From Moritella sp. PE36 (lineage in GTDB: Bacteria > Pseudomonadota > Gammaproteobacteria > Enterobacterales > Moritellaceae), in contig NZ_ABCQ01000023.1 in NCBI RefSeq assembly GCF_000170855.1, forward strand, positions 1 through 60,903: a stretch of 60,903 nucleotides of DNA, in the 5' to 3' direction. Below, piece after piece: positions 1 through 10,274 of this stretch (positions within the stretch are counted from its first letter, which is position 1; each line of letters starts with the position of its first letter). Below the pieces are notes generated by a model. The model had not been told where the DNA came from. It made no database searches and saw only the letters and a list, made by a program, of their open reading frames with translations. The translations under genes and the position numbers were made by a program.

Positions 1-329
1 CATCTTTAAGTGAGTAAATACTAACTTGTTCAACAAACGGATTATACAACCATATACTTTCACCATCAGAAACAATTAACTGTTCGTCTGGTGACACGGT
101 TTCCCAGCGAAATTGATTGGGACGCTGCAAATTGCATCAAGCCCTGTGCAGTCGAAAGGTTATCTCCTTCAGCCGACGTCACTATTTGAGTAAAGTCAGC
201 ACTGAATGGCTTTAACTGAGCAAGTTGGTCTTGTAATTCTTGTTTTACGCTTTGCGCGTTCGTTAGCATAGACGCCGTCATTAATACTGCGGTTACTAAG
301 ATTTTTTTTAATGACATTTTATTTCTCAT
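1..329 (-). pseudogene. lolA: LolA, frameshifted and cut by window edge
   Basis: Periplasmic carrier that takes outer-membrane lipoproteins from LolCDE to LolB. The N-terminus shows a signal peptide ending near TNAQS and the LolA-like segment PFSADFTQIVTSAEGD. The frame breaks near 129-131: the open frame runs into [11 protein letters not shown] and stops at 66, whereas the -1 frame from the same point reads [17 protein letters not shown] and then [15 protein letters not shown], which is the expected LolA continuation, up to the window edge. One extra A/T in a three-base run explains this. It may be a true mutation or a sequence error; lolA is essential in E. coli, so an error is quite possible. 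The gene starts 3 bases after the ftsK stop, as in the usual ftsK-lolA operon. An inner ATG at 317 is an alternative start. Confidence 0.85.
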
Positions 330-332
330 CCA

Positions 333-2885
333 TTAATCCTTTGGTGGCGGTGGTGCCAGTACTTCTCGATTACCATTATTCCCTGGAGAACTGACGATAC
401 CTTGCACTTCCATCTCTTCGACAATACGGGCGGCACGGTTATAACCGATTTTGAATTTACGTTGTACGCCTGATACGGAACCTCGACGCGTTTGTGTTAC
501 ATGGTATACCGCTTGATCAAATAACTCATCCACATCGGATGAACCTTCAGCGACTTCACCCGGTAGTAAGGTATCAGCCGTCTCTTCACCATTTAAAATT
601 TCATCAATATAATTCGGTGCACCACGTAGTTTCCAATCTGCTACCACACGGTGTACTTCATGGTCATCGACAAAGGCACCATGAACACGGATTGGTACAC
701 TGCTACCCGCTGGCTGATACAACATATCACCCATCCCTAATAGTGTCTCTGCACCGCCTTGATCAAGAATGGTACGTGAGTCAATCTTACTTGATACTTG
801 GAACGCAATACGGCTTGGGATATTCGCTTTAATTAAACCGGTGATCACATCAACAGAAGGACGTTGAGTGGCTAAGATTAAATGGATACCAGCGGCACGG
901 GCTTTTTGGGCAATACGTGCAATTAACTCTTCAACTTTTTTACCGACAATCATCATCATGTCGGCAAACTCATCGACAATAACCACAATCGAAGGCAGTT
1001 TAATCAACGCTGGCGCGGTCTCGTCCATGCTATCGCCCGGTTTCCATAATGGGTCGAGTATTGGCTGACCAGCATCAATCGCTTGTTGTATTTTAGTATT
1101 AAAGCCAGCCAGGTTACGCACACCAACAGCTGACAATAATTTATAACGTCTTTCCATCTCACCCACACACCAGCGCAGCGAATTTGCGGCATCTTTCATG
1201 TCGGTAACAACTTCGGTTAATAAATGTGGGATACCTTCATACACCGAAAGTTCCAACATTTTTGGATCAATCATGATCATACGCACTTCTTCTGGCGATG
1301 CTTTGTACAGCAAACTCATGATCATCACGTTCACACCCACCGATTTACCCGAGCCAGTGGTACCCGCAACCAGGAGATGCGGCATTTTAGCTAAATCGAC
1401 CACCACGGCATCACCCGCAATATCATGACCTAACACCACGGATGTTTTTGACTTGGCGTTAATAAATGATGGGCTAGACATCACATCAGATAGATAAACG
1501 GTTTCTCTATACTTGTTCGGCAGTTCCAGACCAATAACCGATTTACCCGGGATCACTTCCACAATACGCACGCTCATCGCTGATAATGAACGGGCTAAAT
1601 CTTTCGATAATGCCGAGATCTTGCTAACTTTAATACCTGGCGCTAAATCTAATTCGAAACGGGTAATAACGGGCCCTGGATGCACATCGACCACTTTCGC
1701 TTTAATATTAAATTCTAATAATTTCTCTTCTACTAAGCGCGCGACATGATCAAGCTCGGCTTGCGATATCGGATTGGCTTTTTTATTGGGTTTGTCTAAT
1801 AACTCTAATCCCGGTAGTAAAGTAACTGGTTTTTCTTTAAATTGCAGAGAATTAGTTGATACGACTTGATCACCAACAATTTCAAAACCATTATCAGTGC
1901 CGTTATTATTAATCTGGAATACTGGCGCCAATGCTGGTTCTATCTGGTCTAACTCTAATTGGTGCTCAACAATAATCGCTTCGTCAGCGCTGTCGTTATC
2001 AACATTCTGTCGATTAACGTTATCGGCGGCAATCATATTATCACGAGTAAATTGATCATCATTAGGCTCAACATCTGAACCGTCAAATGCTGATATTGAT
2101 GGTTCTTGTCGGGCAGCAGTAAATGACATATCCGTGACGTCATCAAATTCATCTACTGGTTGTAGCGTTATTGGCGTCTCAGCTATTTTCGACACGCTCA
2201 GGTCATCGTGTTCCGTATCAACTACGGTTTCATTAACCACGACTGGCGCTTGTCGATTTCTTAATTTGGTCACTTTATCAACGCTATATTGGCAAACATT
2301 AATCACCCCAGCACCAAGCATATCAACGATTGTTAACCAAGATATACCCGTTAACAACGTAAAACCAATCGCGACAAAACTCAGTAAAATAAGCGTTGAA
2401 CCTAATACCCCAAATAGCTCACTGATTGCCTGTTCAACGACATCGCCAATTAACCCCCCCGATGAAAAATAATACAGATCATCAAAGTTAACGGATGCTA
2501 ATCCACACACACCGATAAGTAATAATAATGCGCCGATCATACGCAGGCCAACGGTAAAAAAGTCTATTTCATCAAGCTGTCTTGGACGCCAAAATATAAA
2601 CCAGGCGAATGACACAAATGCCAGTGGTATTGCATACGCATAAAGACCAAAGGTAAAAAGCAGCACATCCCCGATCCAGGCACCGAATGAACCGGCGGCA
2701 TTTTTAACGGGGCCTTCCCAACTGGTTTGCGACCATGATGGATCGGCAGGATCAAAGCTCACTAATGCGACCATGGCATAACAAGCAATAAAGGTAGACA
2801 GTATAAATCCAACTTCAAAAACACGCTGGATGCCAGATAATGGCGCAAGATATTTGGATGGAATAGCTAAATTAAATTTGTTCAT
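333..2885 (-). CDS. ftsK: DNA translocase FtsK
   Basis: Septal DNA pump that moves chromosome termini apart and activates XerCD recombination at dif during division. The N-terminal 200 residues hold four hydrophobic membrane segments. A low-complexity acidic linker (about 200-350) follows, then the motor domain with Walker A GTTGSGKS near residue 508 and Walker [14 protein letters not shown]. The C-terminal winged-helix gamma domain begins around [20 protein letters not shown]. At 850 residues it is much shorter than E. coli FtsK (about 1330) because the linker is short; all functional domains are present. It lies between lrp and lolA, the order known from enteric bacteria. The ribosome binding site before the ATG is weak. 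Confidence 0.97.
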   Translation of the reverse strand: MNKFNLAIPSKYLAPLSGIQRVFEVGFILSTFIACYAMVALVSFDPADPSWSQTSWEGPVKNAAGSFGAWIGDVLLFTFGLYAYAIPLAFVSFAWFIFWRPRQLDEIDFFTVGLRMIGALLLLIGVCGLASVNFDDLYYFSSGGLIGDVVEQAISELFGVLGSTLILLSFVAIGFTLLTGISWLTIVDMLGAGVINVCQYSVDKVTKLRNRQAPVVVNETVVDTEHDDLSVSKIAETPITLQPVDEFDDVTDMSFTAARQEPSISAFDGSDVEPNDDQFTRDNMIAADNVNRQNVDNDSADEAIIVEHQLELDQIEPALAPVFQINNNGTDNGFEIVGDQVVSTNSLQFKEKPVTLLPGLELLDKPNKKANPISQAELDHVARLVEEKLLEFNIKAKVVDVHPGPVITRFELDLAPGIKVSKISALSKDLARSLSAMSVRIVEVIPGKSVIGLELPNKYRETVYLSDVMSSPSFINAKSKTSVVLGHDIAGDAVVVDLAKMPHLLVAGTTGSGKSVGVNVMIMSLLYKASPEEVRMIMIDPKMLELSVYEGIPHLLTEVVTDMKDAANSLRWCVGEMERRYKLLSAVGVRNLAGFNTKIQQAIDAGQPILDPLWKPGDSMDETAPALIKLPSIVVIVDEFADMMMIVGKKVEELIARIAQKARAAGIHLILATQRPSVDVITGLIKANIPSRIAFQVSSKIDSRTILDQGGAETLLGMGDMLYQPAGSSVPIRVHGAFVDDHEVHRVVADWKLRGAPNYIDEILNGEETADTLLPGEVAEGSSDVDELFDQAVYHVTQTRRGSVSGVQRKFKIGYNRAARIVEEMEVQGIVSSPGNNGNREVLAPPPPKD

Positions 2886-2929
2886 CTTGATTTATGACTC
2901 TTGAAGGCGACGATGTTACGTTATCTACT

Positions 2930-2987
2930 GTACCCAAGCGACGTCAAGATGCACAATCAGCAAACCGAATGAAGGTAACTTGGGTAT
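2930..2987. repeat. Short dispersed inverted-repeat element, copy 1
   Basis: An intergenic element bounded by TACCCAAG (2931-2938) and its reverse complement CTTGGGTA (2979-2986), with CGTCAAGATGC inside the left arm. A second, partial copy with the same TACCCAA ... TCAAGATGC arrangement occurs at 11627-11660. It resembles small REP/MITE-like intergenic repeats of marine gammaproteobacteria, but I assign no family name. Confidence 0.55.
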
Positions 2988-3022
2988 ATGAGCTATCAAC
3001 TTTAATTAAATGCTAGAAACAA

Positions 3023-3047
3023 AACAAGCGGCAATATGCCGCTTGTT
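3023..3047 (-). terminator. Rho-independent terminator of lrp
   Basis: Perfect 11-bp stem AACAAGCGGCA / TGCCGCTTGTT with a 3-base loop. On the minus strand it is followed by a T-rich run (TTTTGTTTC). It lies 67 bases past the lrp stop, so lrp is probably transcribed separately from ftsK. Confidence 0.85.
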
Positions 3048-3113
3048 GATTATTTATCACTTTATTTGCGTTAATCTAGGATTACGCTAAAAGATTATGT
3101 ATAAACAGTGAGA

Positions 3114-3608
3114 TTAACGCGTTTTAATAACTAAACGGTTACTTTGTTTAACTTCTTCCATAACAACATATGTACGTGTGTCATTAACACCCGGTAAACG
3201 TAATAGCGTTTCACCAAGTAAACGACGATAAGCTGACATATCAGATACACGTGTTTTTAATAAATAATCGAAATCGCCAGATACTAAATGACATTCTTGA
3301 ATTTCTTCAAGTTCTTGAACAGCTTTGTTGAATTGCTCGAACACATCAGCAGCACCACGATTTAAGGTGATTTCAACAAAAACAAGCAATGAAGCATCCA
3401 GAAATTGTGGATTTAGAATTGCGGTATAACCTAAAATATATCCTTGGCGTTCTAAGCGACGTACGCGCTCTAAACATGGCGTAGGACTCAAGCCTACACG
3501 TTTCGACAACTCTACATTGGAAATTCGGCCGTCTTTTTGTAATTCATTAAGAATATTACGGTCGATTCGATCTAGTTCCTTCATTGGTCGAGTTTTTACT
3601 TCCATCAT
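3114..3608 (-). CDS. lrp: Leucine-responsive regulatory protein Lrp
   Basis: Global regulator of amino-acid metabolism, transport and nitrogen economy that senses leucine. The N-terminal helix-turn-helix (RISNVELSKRVGLSPTPCLE) and the C-terminal RAM ligand-binding domain (LVFVEITLNRGA through TYVVMEEVKQSNRLV) are almost identical to E. coli Lrp. I chose the ATG at 3608, which gives 164 residues, the E. coli length, with an AAGGGTGG Shine-Dalgarno about 8 bases upstream. A GTG at 3620 would overlap that site. It is transcribed divergently from trxB across a 450-bp AT-rich gap, as in enteric bacteria, and has its own terminator. Confidence 0.97.
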   Translation of the reverse strand: MMEVKTRPMKELDRIDRNILNELQKDGRISNVELSKRVGLSPTPCLERVRRLERQGYILGYTAILNPQFLDASLLVFVEITLNRGAADVFEQFNKAVQELEEIQECHLVSGDFDYLLKTRVSDMSAYRRLLGETLLRLPGVNDTRTYVVMEEVKQSNRLVIKTR

Positions 3609-5015
<1,407 letters not shown>

Positions 5016-5030
5016 TCCGTTTATTCTGCT

Positions 5031-5058
5031 AAGGTGATACCCTAGGTATCACCTTTTT
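5031..5058 (+). terminator. Terminator of trxB
   Basis: Perfect 11-bp stem AAGGTGATACC / GGTATCACCTT with a 3-base loop, running into TTT, 15 bases after the trxB stop codon. Confidence 0.9.
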
Positions 5059-5104
5059 CAAGGCACTTTTTTCAAAACCTAACCTTTTTCAAGACCTCAC
5101 CTAT

Positions 5105-5854
5105 ATGCCAATCTATTTACCAGAACTGAATCACGACTTAAGTTACTTCCCAGCAGTTAATACTGCGTTAGCTGAGCCCGATGGTTTACTTGCTATGGGT
5201 GGCGATCTCAATCCAGAACGGCTTGTATATGCTTATCGGCAAGGTATTTTCCCTTGGTTTGAAGACGGTCAGCCTATTCTATGGTGGTCACCAAGTCAGC
5301 GCATGGTATTAGCACCCGGTAAGATGCATATATCACGTAGCTTACGTAAGTCTTTGCGTCGTCAAAACTTTACCTTTTCGATCAATAATGCATTTGCAGA
5401 GGTAATTGAATCTTGCGCAGAACCACGTGGTTATTCGAGTGATACTTGGATCACTGATACCATGCAAGATGCGTATTTACAACTGCATGAAATGGGCTTC
5501 GCACACTCTATTGAAGTATGGCAAGAGGGGCAACTCGTCGGCGGATTATATGGCTTGTATATTGGCGATATCTTCTGTGGTGAATCTATGTTTCATACCG
5601 TCACTGATGCCTCTAAAATCGCCTTTATCGCGCTGCAACAACATCTGTTGAGTATTGGCTGTAAATTGATTGATTGCCAATTACATAATGAACACCTCGC
5701 ATCACTAGGCGCAATTGAAATTAGCCGCGACACTTTCATCAACCAACTCAACAGTCAAAACACGACAGTCCAACAACAGCTATGGCAGCCTCAAACGCTT
5801 GTATTAGACTTACTTGTATTAAACTTAATAGATAAGACTAAGGCCAATACATAG
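5105..5854 (+). CDS. aat: Leucyl/phenylalanyl-tRNA-protein transferase
   Basis: Adds Leu or Phe from aminoacyl-tRNA to proteins with N-terminal Arg or Lys, marking them for ClpS/ClpAP degradation (bacterial N-degron pathway). Family hallmarks are PDGLLAMGGDLNPERLVYAY, QGIFPWFEDGQPILWWSP, the AHSIEVWQ ... GGLYG segment, FCGESMF and KLIDCQLHNEHLASLGA. The 249-residue length is close to E. coli Aat (234). It is followed 10 bases later by bpt, the second N-degron transferase, suggesting one transcript. Confidence 0.97.
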   Translation: MPIYLPELNHDLSYFPAVNTALAEPDGLLAMGGDLNPERLVYAYRQGIFPWFEDGQPILWWSPSQRMVLAPGKMHISRSLRKSLRRQNFTFSINNAFAEVIESCAEPRGYSSDTWITDTMQDAYLQLHEMGFAHSIEVWQEGQLVGGLYGLYIGDIFCGESMFHTVTDASKIAFIALQQHLLSIGCKLIDCQLHNEHLASLGAIEISRDTFINQLNSQNTTVQQQLWQPQTLVLDLLVLNLIDKTKANT

Positions 5855-5864
5855 GAATCACAAT

Positions 5865-6548
5865 ATGATTAAAGTCGCCTTAACACCACCCGCGCCTTGC
5901 AGCTACCTAAATGATCAACAAGAGCAAATCCTCGTTGTTCAAGATGAAGAATTACATAATCAAGCCGGTTATGAAGTTTTACTGCTTAACGGTTTTCGTC
6001 GCAGTGGTAATGATGTCTATCGACCACACTGCCAAACTTGCCAAGCATGTCAATCAATCCGCATTGATAGTCAGCTATTTAAGCCAAGCAAAAGCCAGAA
6101 ACGTTTACTCAACAAAAATAAGCACATTGAAATGCGGGTTAGCCACCAGCCACAATCAGATTATTATCCATTATACGAGCGTTACATAAATATCCTGCAC
6201 AGTGATGGCGCTATGTATCCGGCCAGTCAGTCTCAGTATGATGGTTTTATTACTAGCGCTTGGTTAACGCCAACGTTTCTCGAGTTTTACCTTGATGACG
6301 TCCTCGTCGCGGTAGCTGTCACCGATGTAATGACCGATAGCATGAGTGCCATGTATTGCTTTTATGACCCTAAGTTCCTGACGCACTCCTTAGGTACCTA
6401 TGCAATTTTACAACAACTAATTTTAGCAAAGAACACTGGAAAGCAATGGCTGTATTTAGGCTATCAAGTAGATCAATGTAGCAAGATGAATTACAAGGTT
6501 AACTTTAACCCACATCAGCGCTTAATCGCAGGAAAGTGGCAGGGCTAA
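5865..6548 (+). CDS. bpt: Aspartate/glutamate leucyltransferase (Bpt/Ate family)
   Basis: Member of the arginyltransferase-like family that, in Vibrio-type bacteria, attaches leucine to N-terminal Asp or Glu and so feeds the same ClpS pathway as Aat. Seen here: the N-terminal PCSYLNDQQEQ, a Cys-rich segment CQTCQACQSIR near 52-62, GFRRSGNDVYRPHC, and the GNAT-like C-terminus with MYCFYDP and WLYLGYQVDQCSKMNYK. The 227-residue length fits the bacterial family. It lies directly after aat, consistent with joint function. E. coli lacks this gene, so it marks a non-enteric lineage. Confidence 0.93.
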   Translation: MIKVALTPPAPCSYLNDQQEQILVVQDEELHNQAGYEVLLLNGFRRSGNDVYRPHCQTCQACQSIRIDSQLFKPSKSQKRLLNKNKHIEMRVSHQPQSDYYPLYERYINILHSDGAMYPASQSQYDGFITSAWLTPTFLEFYLDDVLVAVAVTDVMTDSMSAMYCFYDPKFLTHSLGTYAILQQLILAKNTGKQWLYLGYQVDQCSKMNYKVNFNPHQRLIAGKWQG

Positions 6549-6670
6549 TACCGCCGAAGAGTCAATAATAAAGCGTTTTAAAAATAAAACGTAAATAACT
6601 TACCTATAATATATACAGGCCAGTGTAAATCTGGCATCATCTTGCGGTCAAATATAGCTATTATAATTAA

Positions 6671-6904
<234 letters not shown>

Positions 6905-6920
6905 TCACGAGCCTCTAAAA

Positions 6921-6946
6921 AAACCAGCGTAAGGCTGGTTTTTTTA
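6921..6946 (+). terminator. Terminator of infA
   Basis: Stem AAACCAGC / GCTGGTTT (6921-6928 with 6934-6941, GTAAG loop) followed by a run of T, 16 bases past the infA stop. Confidence 0.92.
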
Positions 6947-7069
6947 GGTCAGTCATTTACTGCATTTTAAACAACCGAAACTACTCTATAAACCCTCAAT
7001 TTCAGACTGCCTACAACTCGGTTTTCTATCAGTCCACAGCCCAATACCTTGATTAAAAGTCTTTATAGA

Positions 7070-7360
7070 TCATTCAACATCAACGCGTAAAATCTCTTCT
7101 TCCTGCGCTGCTTTTTTCTCTCTGAATTGTTGCTTTAACACTGATTTTTTAAGCATGGCGATTTCACCATCAGTACCAATTGTAAAATGTTCCGGTTCGG
7201 TATTGAATCGTGACTGATACAGCATCACAGCTTGCAGTGAGCTATCTTTTTGTGCTGGCGTCAATACCACACCACTTTCCCATTTACCGAGCTCTACAGC
7301 CGTTTTAAGCTTTTCATATACTTCTGGTGTTATGCTTTCAAGTAACTTATCAACTGACAT
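7070..7360 (-). CDS. yeaC: YeaC-like DUF1315 protein
   Basis: Small cytoplasmic protein (96 residues) of the DUF1315/YeaC family, function unknown. The signature is ITPEVYEKLKTAVELGKWESGVVLTPAQK, close to E. coli YeaC (TPEVYQRLSTAVELGKWPDG). The C-terminus is highly charged (REKKAAQEEE). In E. coli yeaC lies near gapA and yeaD; here GAPDH genes and yeaD also lie within 6 kb, so this neighbourhood is conserved. The start has a purine-rich AAGGACGT upstream. Confidence 0.85.
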   Translation of the reverse strand: MSVDKLLESITPEVYEKLKTAVELGKWESGVVLTPAQKDSSLQAVMLYQSRFNTEPEHFTIGTDGEIAMLKKSVLKQQFREKKAAQEEEILRVDVE

Positions 7361-7504
7361 CTTTACGTCCTTGGTTAATGCTCAGGGGCATCCCCTGCTA
7401 AATTATAATATATACAGCCACCCTACTATAAATACGTATCAATTTAAACTACAACAGCACTCAGGCCTATTGCTCGTTTACCTAAATATGCTCGGTTTGC
7501 TACA

Positions 7505-7533
7505 AACAAAAAAGGAAGCCAATTGGCTTCCTT
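7505..7533 (-). terminator. Terminator of the long GAPDH-like gene
   Basis: Perfect 9-bp stem AAGGAAGCC / GGCTTCCTT (7512-7520 and 7525-7533) with AATT loop. On the minus strand it runs into TTTTTTTG. It lies 48 bases past the stop of the gene at 7581. Confidence 0.9.
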
Positions 7534-7580
7534 AATAACACTGTCTTAATCGATAGTCTTCATCTTAATACACAGTTTGC

Positions 7581-9008
7581 TTATGCAAATTCGTGCATGT
7601 TGATACCAGCCATTTTTTGCATTACGCGCAATACTTGGCAGCTATAACCAAACTCATTATCATACCAAACGTATAATATAGCGCGGTTACCTTGAGCTAT
7701 CGTTGCTAATGAATCAACAATACCAGAGAAACGGCTACCAACCATGTCGGTTGATACTAATTCTTTAGATGTACTGAAATCAATTTGATTGTGTAATGGC
7801 GAACTTAACGACATTTCTTGTAAGTAGCTGTTTAGAGATTCTCTTTCAACTTCTTTCTCAAGGTTTAAGTTAATGATTGCCATTGATACATTCGGCGTTG
7901 GTACACGGATTGCGTTACCAGTCAGCTTACCTTTTAGTTCAGGTAGTGCTTTTGCTACAGCCGATGCTGCGCCTGTTGACGTTAATACCATGTTCATTGC
8001 AGCGCCACGGCCACGACGATCACCTTTATGGTAGTTATCAATCAAGTTTTGATCATTGGTATATGAATGCACAGTTTCAACGTGACCGTTCTCAATACCA
8101 TATCTATCTTGGATTGTTTTCAGTACCGGTGTGATTGCATTCGTGGTACAGCTTGCTGCCGATACAATGTTATCTTCAGGTAAAATATCCATATGGTTAA
8201 CACCATAAACAATATTTTTAATGTCGCCTTTACCCGGTGCTGTTAATAATACTTTTGCAGCGCCAGGTGCTTTTAAATGCAGACCCAGGCCGTCAGTATC
8301 ACGCCAGATACCCGTATTATCTACTATTAGTGCATTGTGAATACCGTGTGCTTCATAATCGATTTGATCGGGACCATTTGAATAAAGGATCTTGATGTAA
8401 GTACCGTTGGCAATGATTGCATTATTTTCTTCATCAATATCAATCGTGCCATTAAACTGGCCATGTACCGAGTCACGACGTAATAAAGAAGCACGCTTCT
8501 CGATATCGCCAGGACCACCACGTACAACAATCGCACGTAAACGTAATAAGTTGCTCTCACCTGTTTTATCAACAAGTAAACGCGCAAGTAAACGACCAAT
8601 ACGGCCAAAACCGTATAATACTACGTCACGAGGTTCAGGCTGAGTATCGTTATTTAATGCCGGTGCTAATTCAGCACGTAAGAATGCGTCGATACCAGTA
8701 GAATCTTCATTATCAGCCCAATAGCGTACAGCCAAACGACCGATATCAATTTGAGAATTGCTAATTGGTAGTTCACTGATAATTTGCAGTAATGGGAAAG
8801 TTTCAGTGAAACGTAAAACACGACCTTCATGACGTTTAACTACGCGGTGTGCTTTTTGGAGATCGATTGCTGTTGCATTTTGTAATGGGCGACCGTAAAT
8901 TAATACTTCAACGCCCTTATTACGGTATAGCTTTCCTAACAACGGTAGCATAGATTCTGCGAGTTCTTGGCTCTCTTGCCAGTTCAACAAATGACTTTCA
9001 GATGGCAT
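7581..9008 (-). CDS. Long-form glyceraldehyde-3-phosphate dehydrogenase
   Basis: NAD(P)-dependent dehydrogenase of the type I GAPDH superfamily. A Rossmann motif (VVLYGFGRIGRLLARLL, about residue 128 on) follows a non-GAPDH N-terminal extension of about 125 residues. The catalytic cysteine is in SAASCTTNAI, with HSYTNDQ, TSTGAASAV and VWYDNEFGYSCQV downstream. At 475 residues it is about 140 longer than ordinary GAPDH. Related long paralogues occur in Shewanella and Vibrio, where a second GAPDH is thought to serve gluconeogenesis or stress; that role is inference here. A good Shine-Dalgarno (AAGGAAA) precedes the ATG. It has its own terminator and is divergent from the lipoprotein gene at 9350. 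Confidence 0.92.
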   Translation of the reverse strand: MPSESHLLNWQESQELAESMLPLLGKLYRNKGVEVLIYGRPLQNATAIDLQKAHRVVKRHEGRVLRFTETFPLLQIISELPISNSQIDIGRLAVRYWADNEDSTGIDAFLRAELAPALNNDTQPEPRDVVLYGFGRIGRLLARLLVDKTGESNLLRLRAIVVRGGPGDIEKRASLLRRDSVHGQFNGTIDIDEENNAIIANGTYIKILYSNGPDQIDYEAHGIHNALIVDNTGIWRDTDGLGLHLKAPGAAKVLLTAPGKGDIKNIVYGVNHMDILPEDNIVSAASCTTNAITPVLKTIQDRYGIENGHVETVHSYTNDQNLIDNYHKGDRRGRGAAMNMVLTSTGAASAVAKALPELKGKLTGNAIRVPTPNVSMAIINLNLEKEVERESLNSYLQEMSLSSPLHNQIDFSTSKELVSTDMVGSRFSGIVDSLATIAQGNRAILYVWYDNEFGYSCQVLRVMQKMAGINMHEFA

Positions 9009-9349
9009 CTTTTTTCCTTTTAATCACAACTACATGTAAGAAACATTAAAACAACAGTCATATAACTATCGACTGACATTTAATCAATTTGATAGCGTAA
9101 TCATACAAAAATAACCATTAACTTACCAATTAATCATGTGAATTAGGTCTTTTTTTACTTTTCAGCTTTCATTCAAAACACAAATATTTAACAATGAAAT
9201 AGGAACGGCTTTACTTTTTCCGCTTGTTCACTTTGTAACCTAGCTGATTACGGAGGCGTTGAGCCCCTTAACTAATTTAAATCACTCATTAGACAGTATG
9301 AGTTAATTTATGGTAGGGTTTCGCCATCACCTACTTTATTGTTAGTTTT
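9009..9349. other. Divergent intergenic region
   Basis: 341 AT-rich bases between the divergent long GAPDH gene and the lipoprotein gene. Both promoters must lie here. I see no small reading frame with a ribosome binding site, and no convincing operator. Confidence 0.5.
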
Positions 9350-10243
9350 ATGCATCGTTTACGCTCTATTAGTCGTTTAATTCCGGCGATTATTATTACT
9401 GGTTTATTAACATCATGTAGCGACCCTCATGATGCTGTAACGATATGTGAAAACGATGGCGCTGTTTGCGCCGATTTAAATACCGATGAATGGTGTCAGA
9501 CAGAAAGAAATGACCTCATCATCAGCCGTTTTGATGCGAATAAAAATGCCAGCGAACAAGAAAAATACGCGTTATTAACGGCGCTTAGCGATTACCAAGA
9601 ATGTATCAAGATAGCCGCGCTAATCGAGCCAAGAAAATATCCGGAATTAAAAGCCCAGCGCGTATCAGCAATGTTAAGTACCTATGATGACCTTATCGCA
9701 TTAGAAAAACAGACGCGCAGTAGTAATAACCCCTATATACTCAATTATCATTGGGTATCGCATAATAACGAAGATGCAAAACAACGCTTTATAGCCTTGT
9801 CCAAACAGCAACGCTTCGATGATCCCGCGTTGTATTTTGCTATTGCTAACATTTATGGCCACAATACCGACAAAGCTATCGCTAATTTGTTGAAAGGTAT
9901 TGCTCTACTTGACGATAATGCGCAATTTAACAGCTCTCAATTAGGTCACGCTCAATTAGACAACTCTCGATTAGACAATAGCGCCATGACCACCAAACTG
10001 CTATATGCCATTATCACGGCATACATGCATAAAAGAAATTACCAACTGGCTTATCTCTGGTCACAGGTGGCGCTAATCTCCGACATTAAAAATATAAACC
10101 TAAGTATTTTTAATAAGCATAAAATAACGACAAGCGAACAGCGTCGTTTAGATAAGCTAGCAGCAAGAGTTGCAGAGCAAATAGAAGATAAGAAGTTTAC
10201 TGCTAAAAGCTATGAATATACGCTGTCAGCAGTCGGGCTTTAA
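9350..10243 (+). CDS. DUF2989-like lipoprotein
   Basis: Predicted lipoprotein of 297 residues. The signal peptide ends in a lipobox LTSC, so the mature Cys is about residue 23. The rest is mostly alpha-helical and resembles the DUF2989 lipoproteins found in Vibrio and Shewanella (from memory, not verified). No catalytic motif is seen. Residues around 200-215 carry a short repeating stretch (NSSQLGHAQLDNSRLDNSAM) reminiscent of A(D/N)LXX-type repeats; this looks like a small local tandem expansion. It converges on the MalQ-N-like gene 31 bases away. Confidence 0.7.
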   Translation: MHRLRSISRLIPAIIITGLLTSCSDPHDAVTICENDGAVCADLNTDEWCQTERNDLIISRFDANKNASEQEKYALLTALSDYQECIKIAALIEPRKYPELKAQRVSAMLSTYDDLIALEKQTRSSNNPYILNYHWVSHNNEDAKQRFIALSKQQRFDDPALYFAIANIYGHNTDKAIANLLKGIALLDDNAQFNSSQLGHAQLDNSRLDNSAMTTKLLYAIITAYMHKRNYQLAYLWSQVALISDIKNINLSIFNKHKITTSEQRRLDKLAARVAEQIEDKKFTAKSYEYTLSAVGL

Positions 10244-10274
10244 CCTGGCAATTAAAACCCGTTTATAATCACGA

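Noticed and set aside
7332-7535. 67-codon plus-strand frame between yeaC and the long GAPDH gene
   Set aside because: It overlaps the yeaC start and the GAPDH terminator and has no ribosome binding site.
8327-8643. Open frames on both strands inside the long GAPDH gene
   Set aside because: They lie wholly within a well-supported gene in other frames and have no ribosome binding site or family features.
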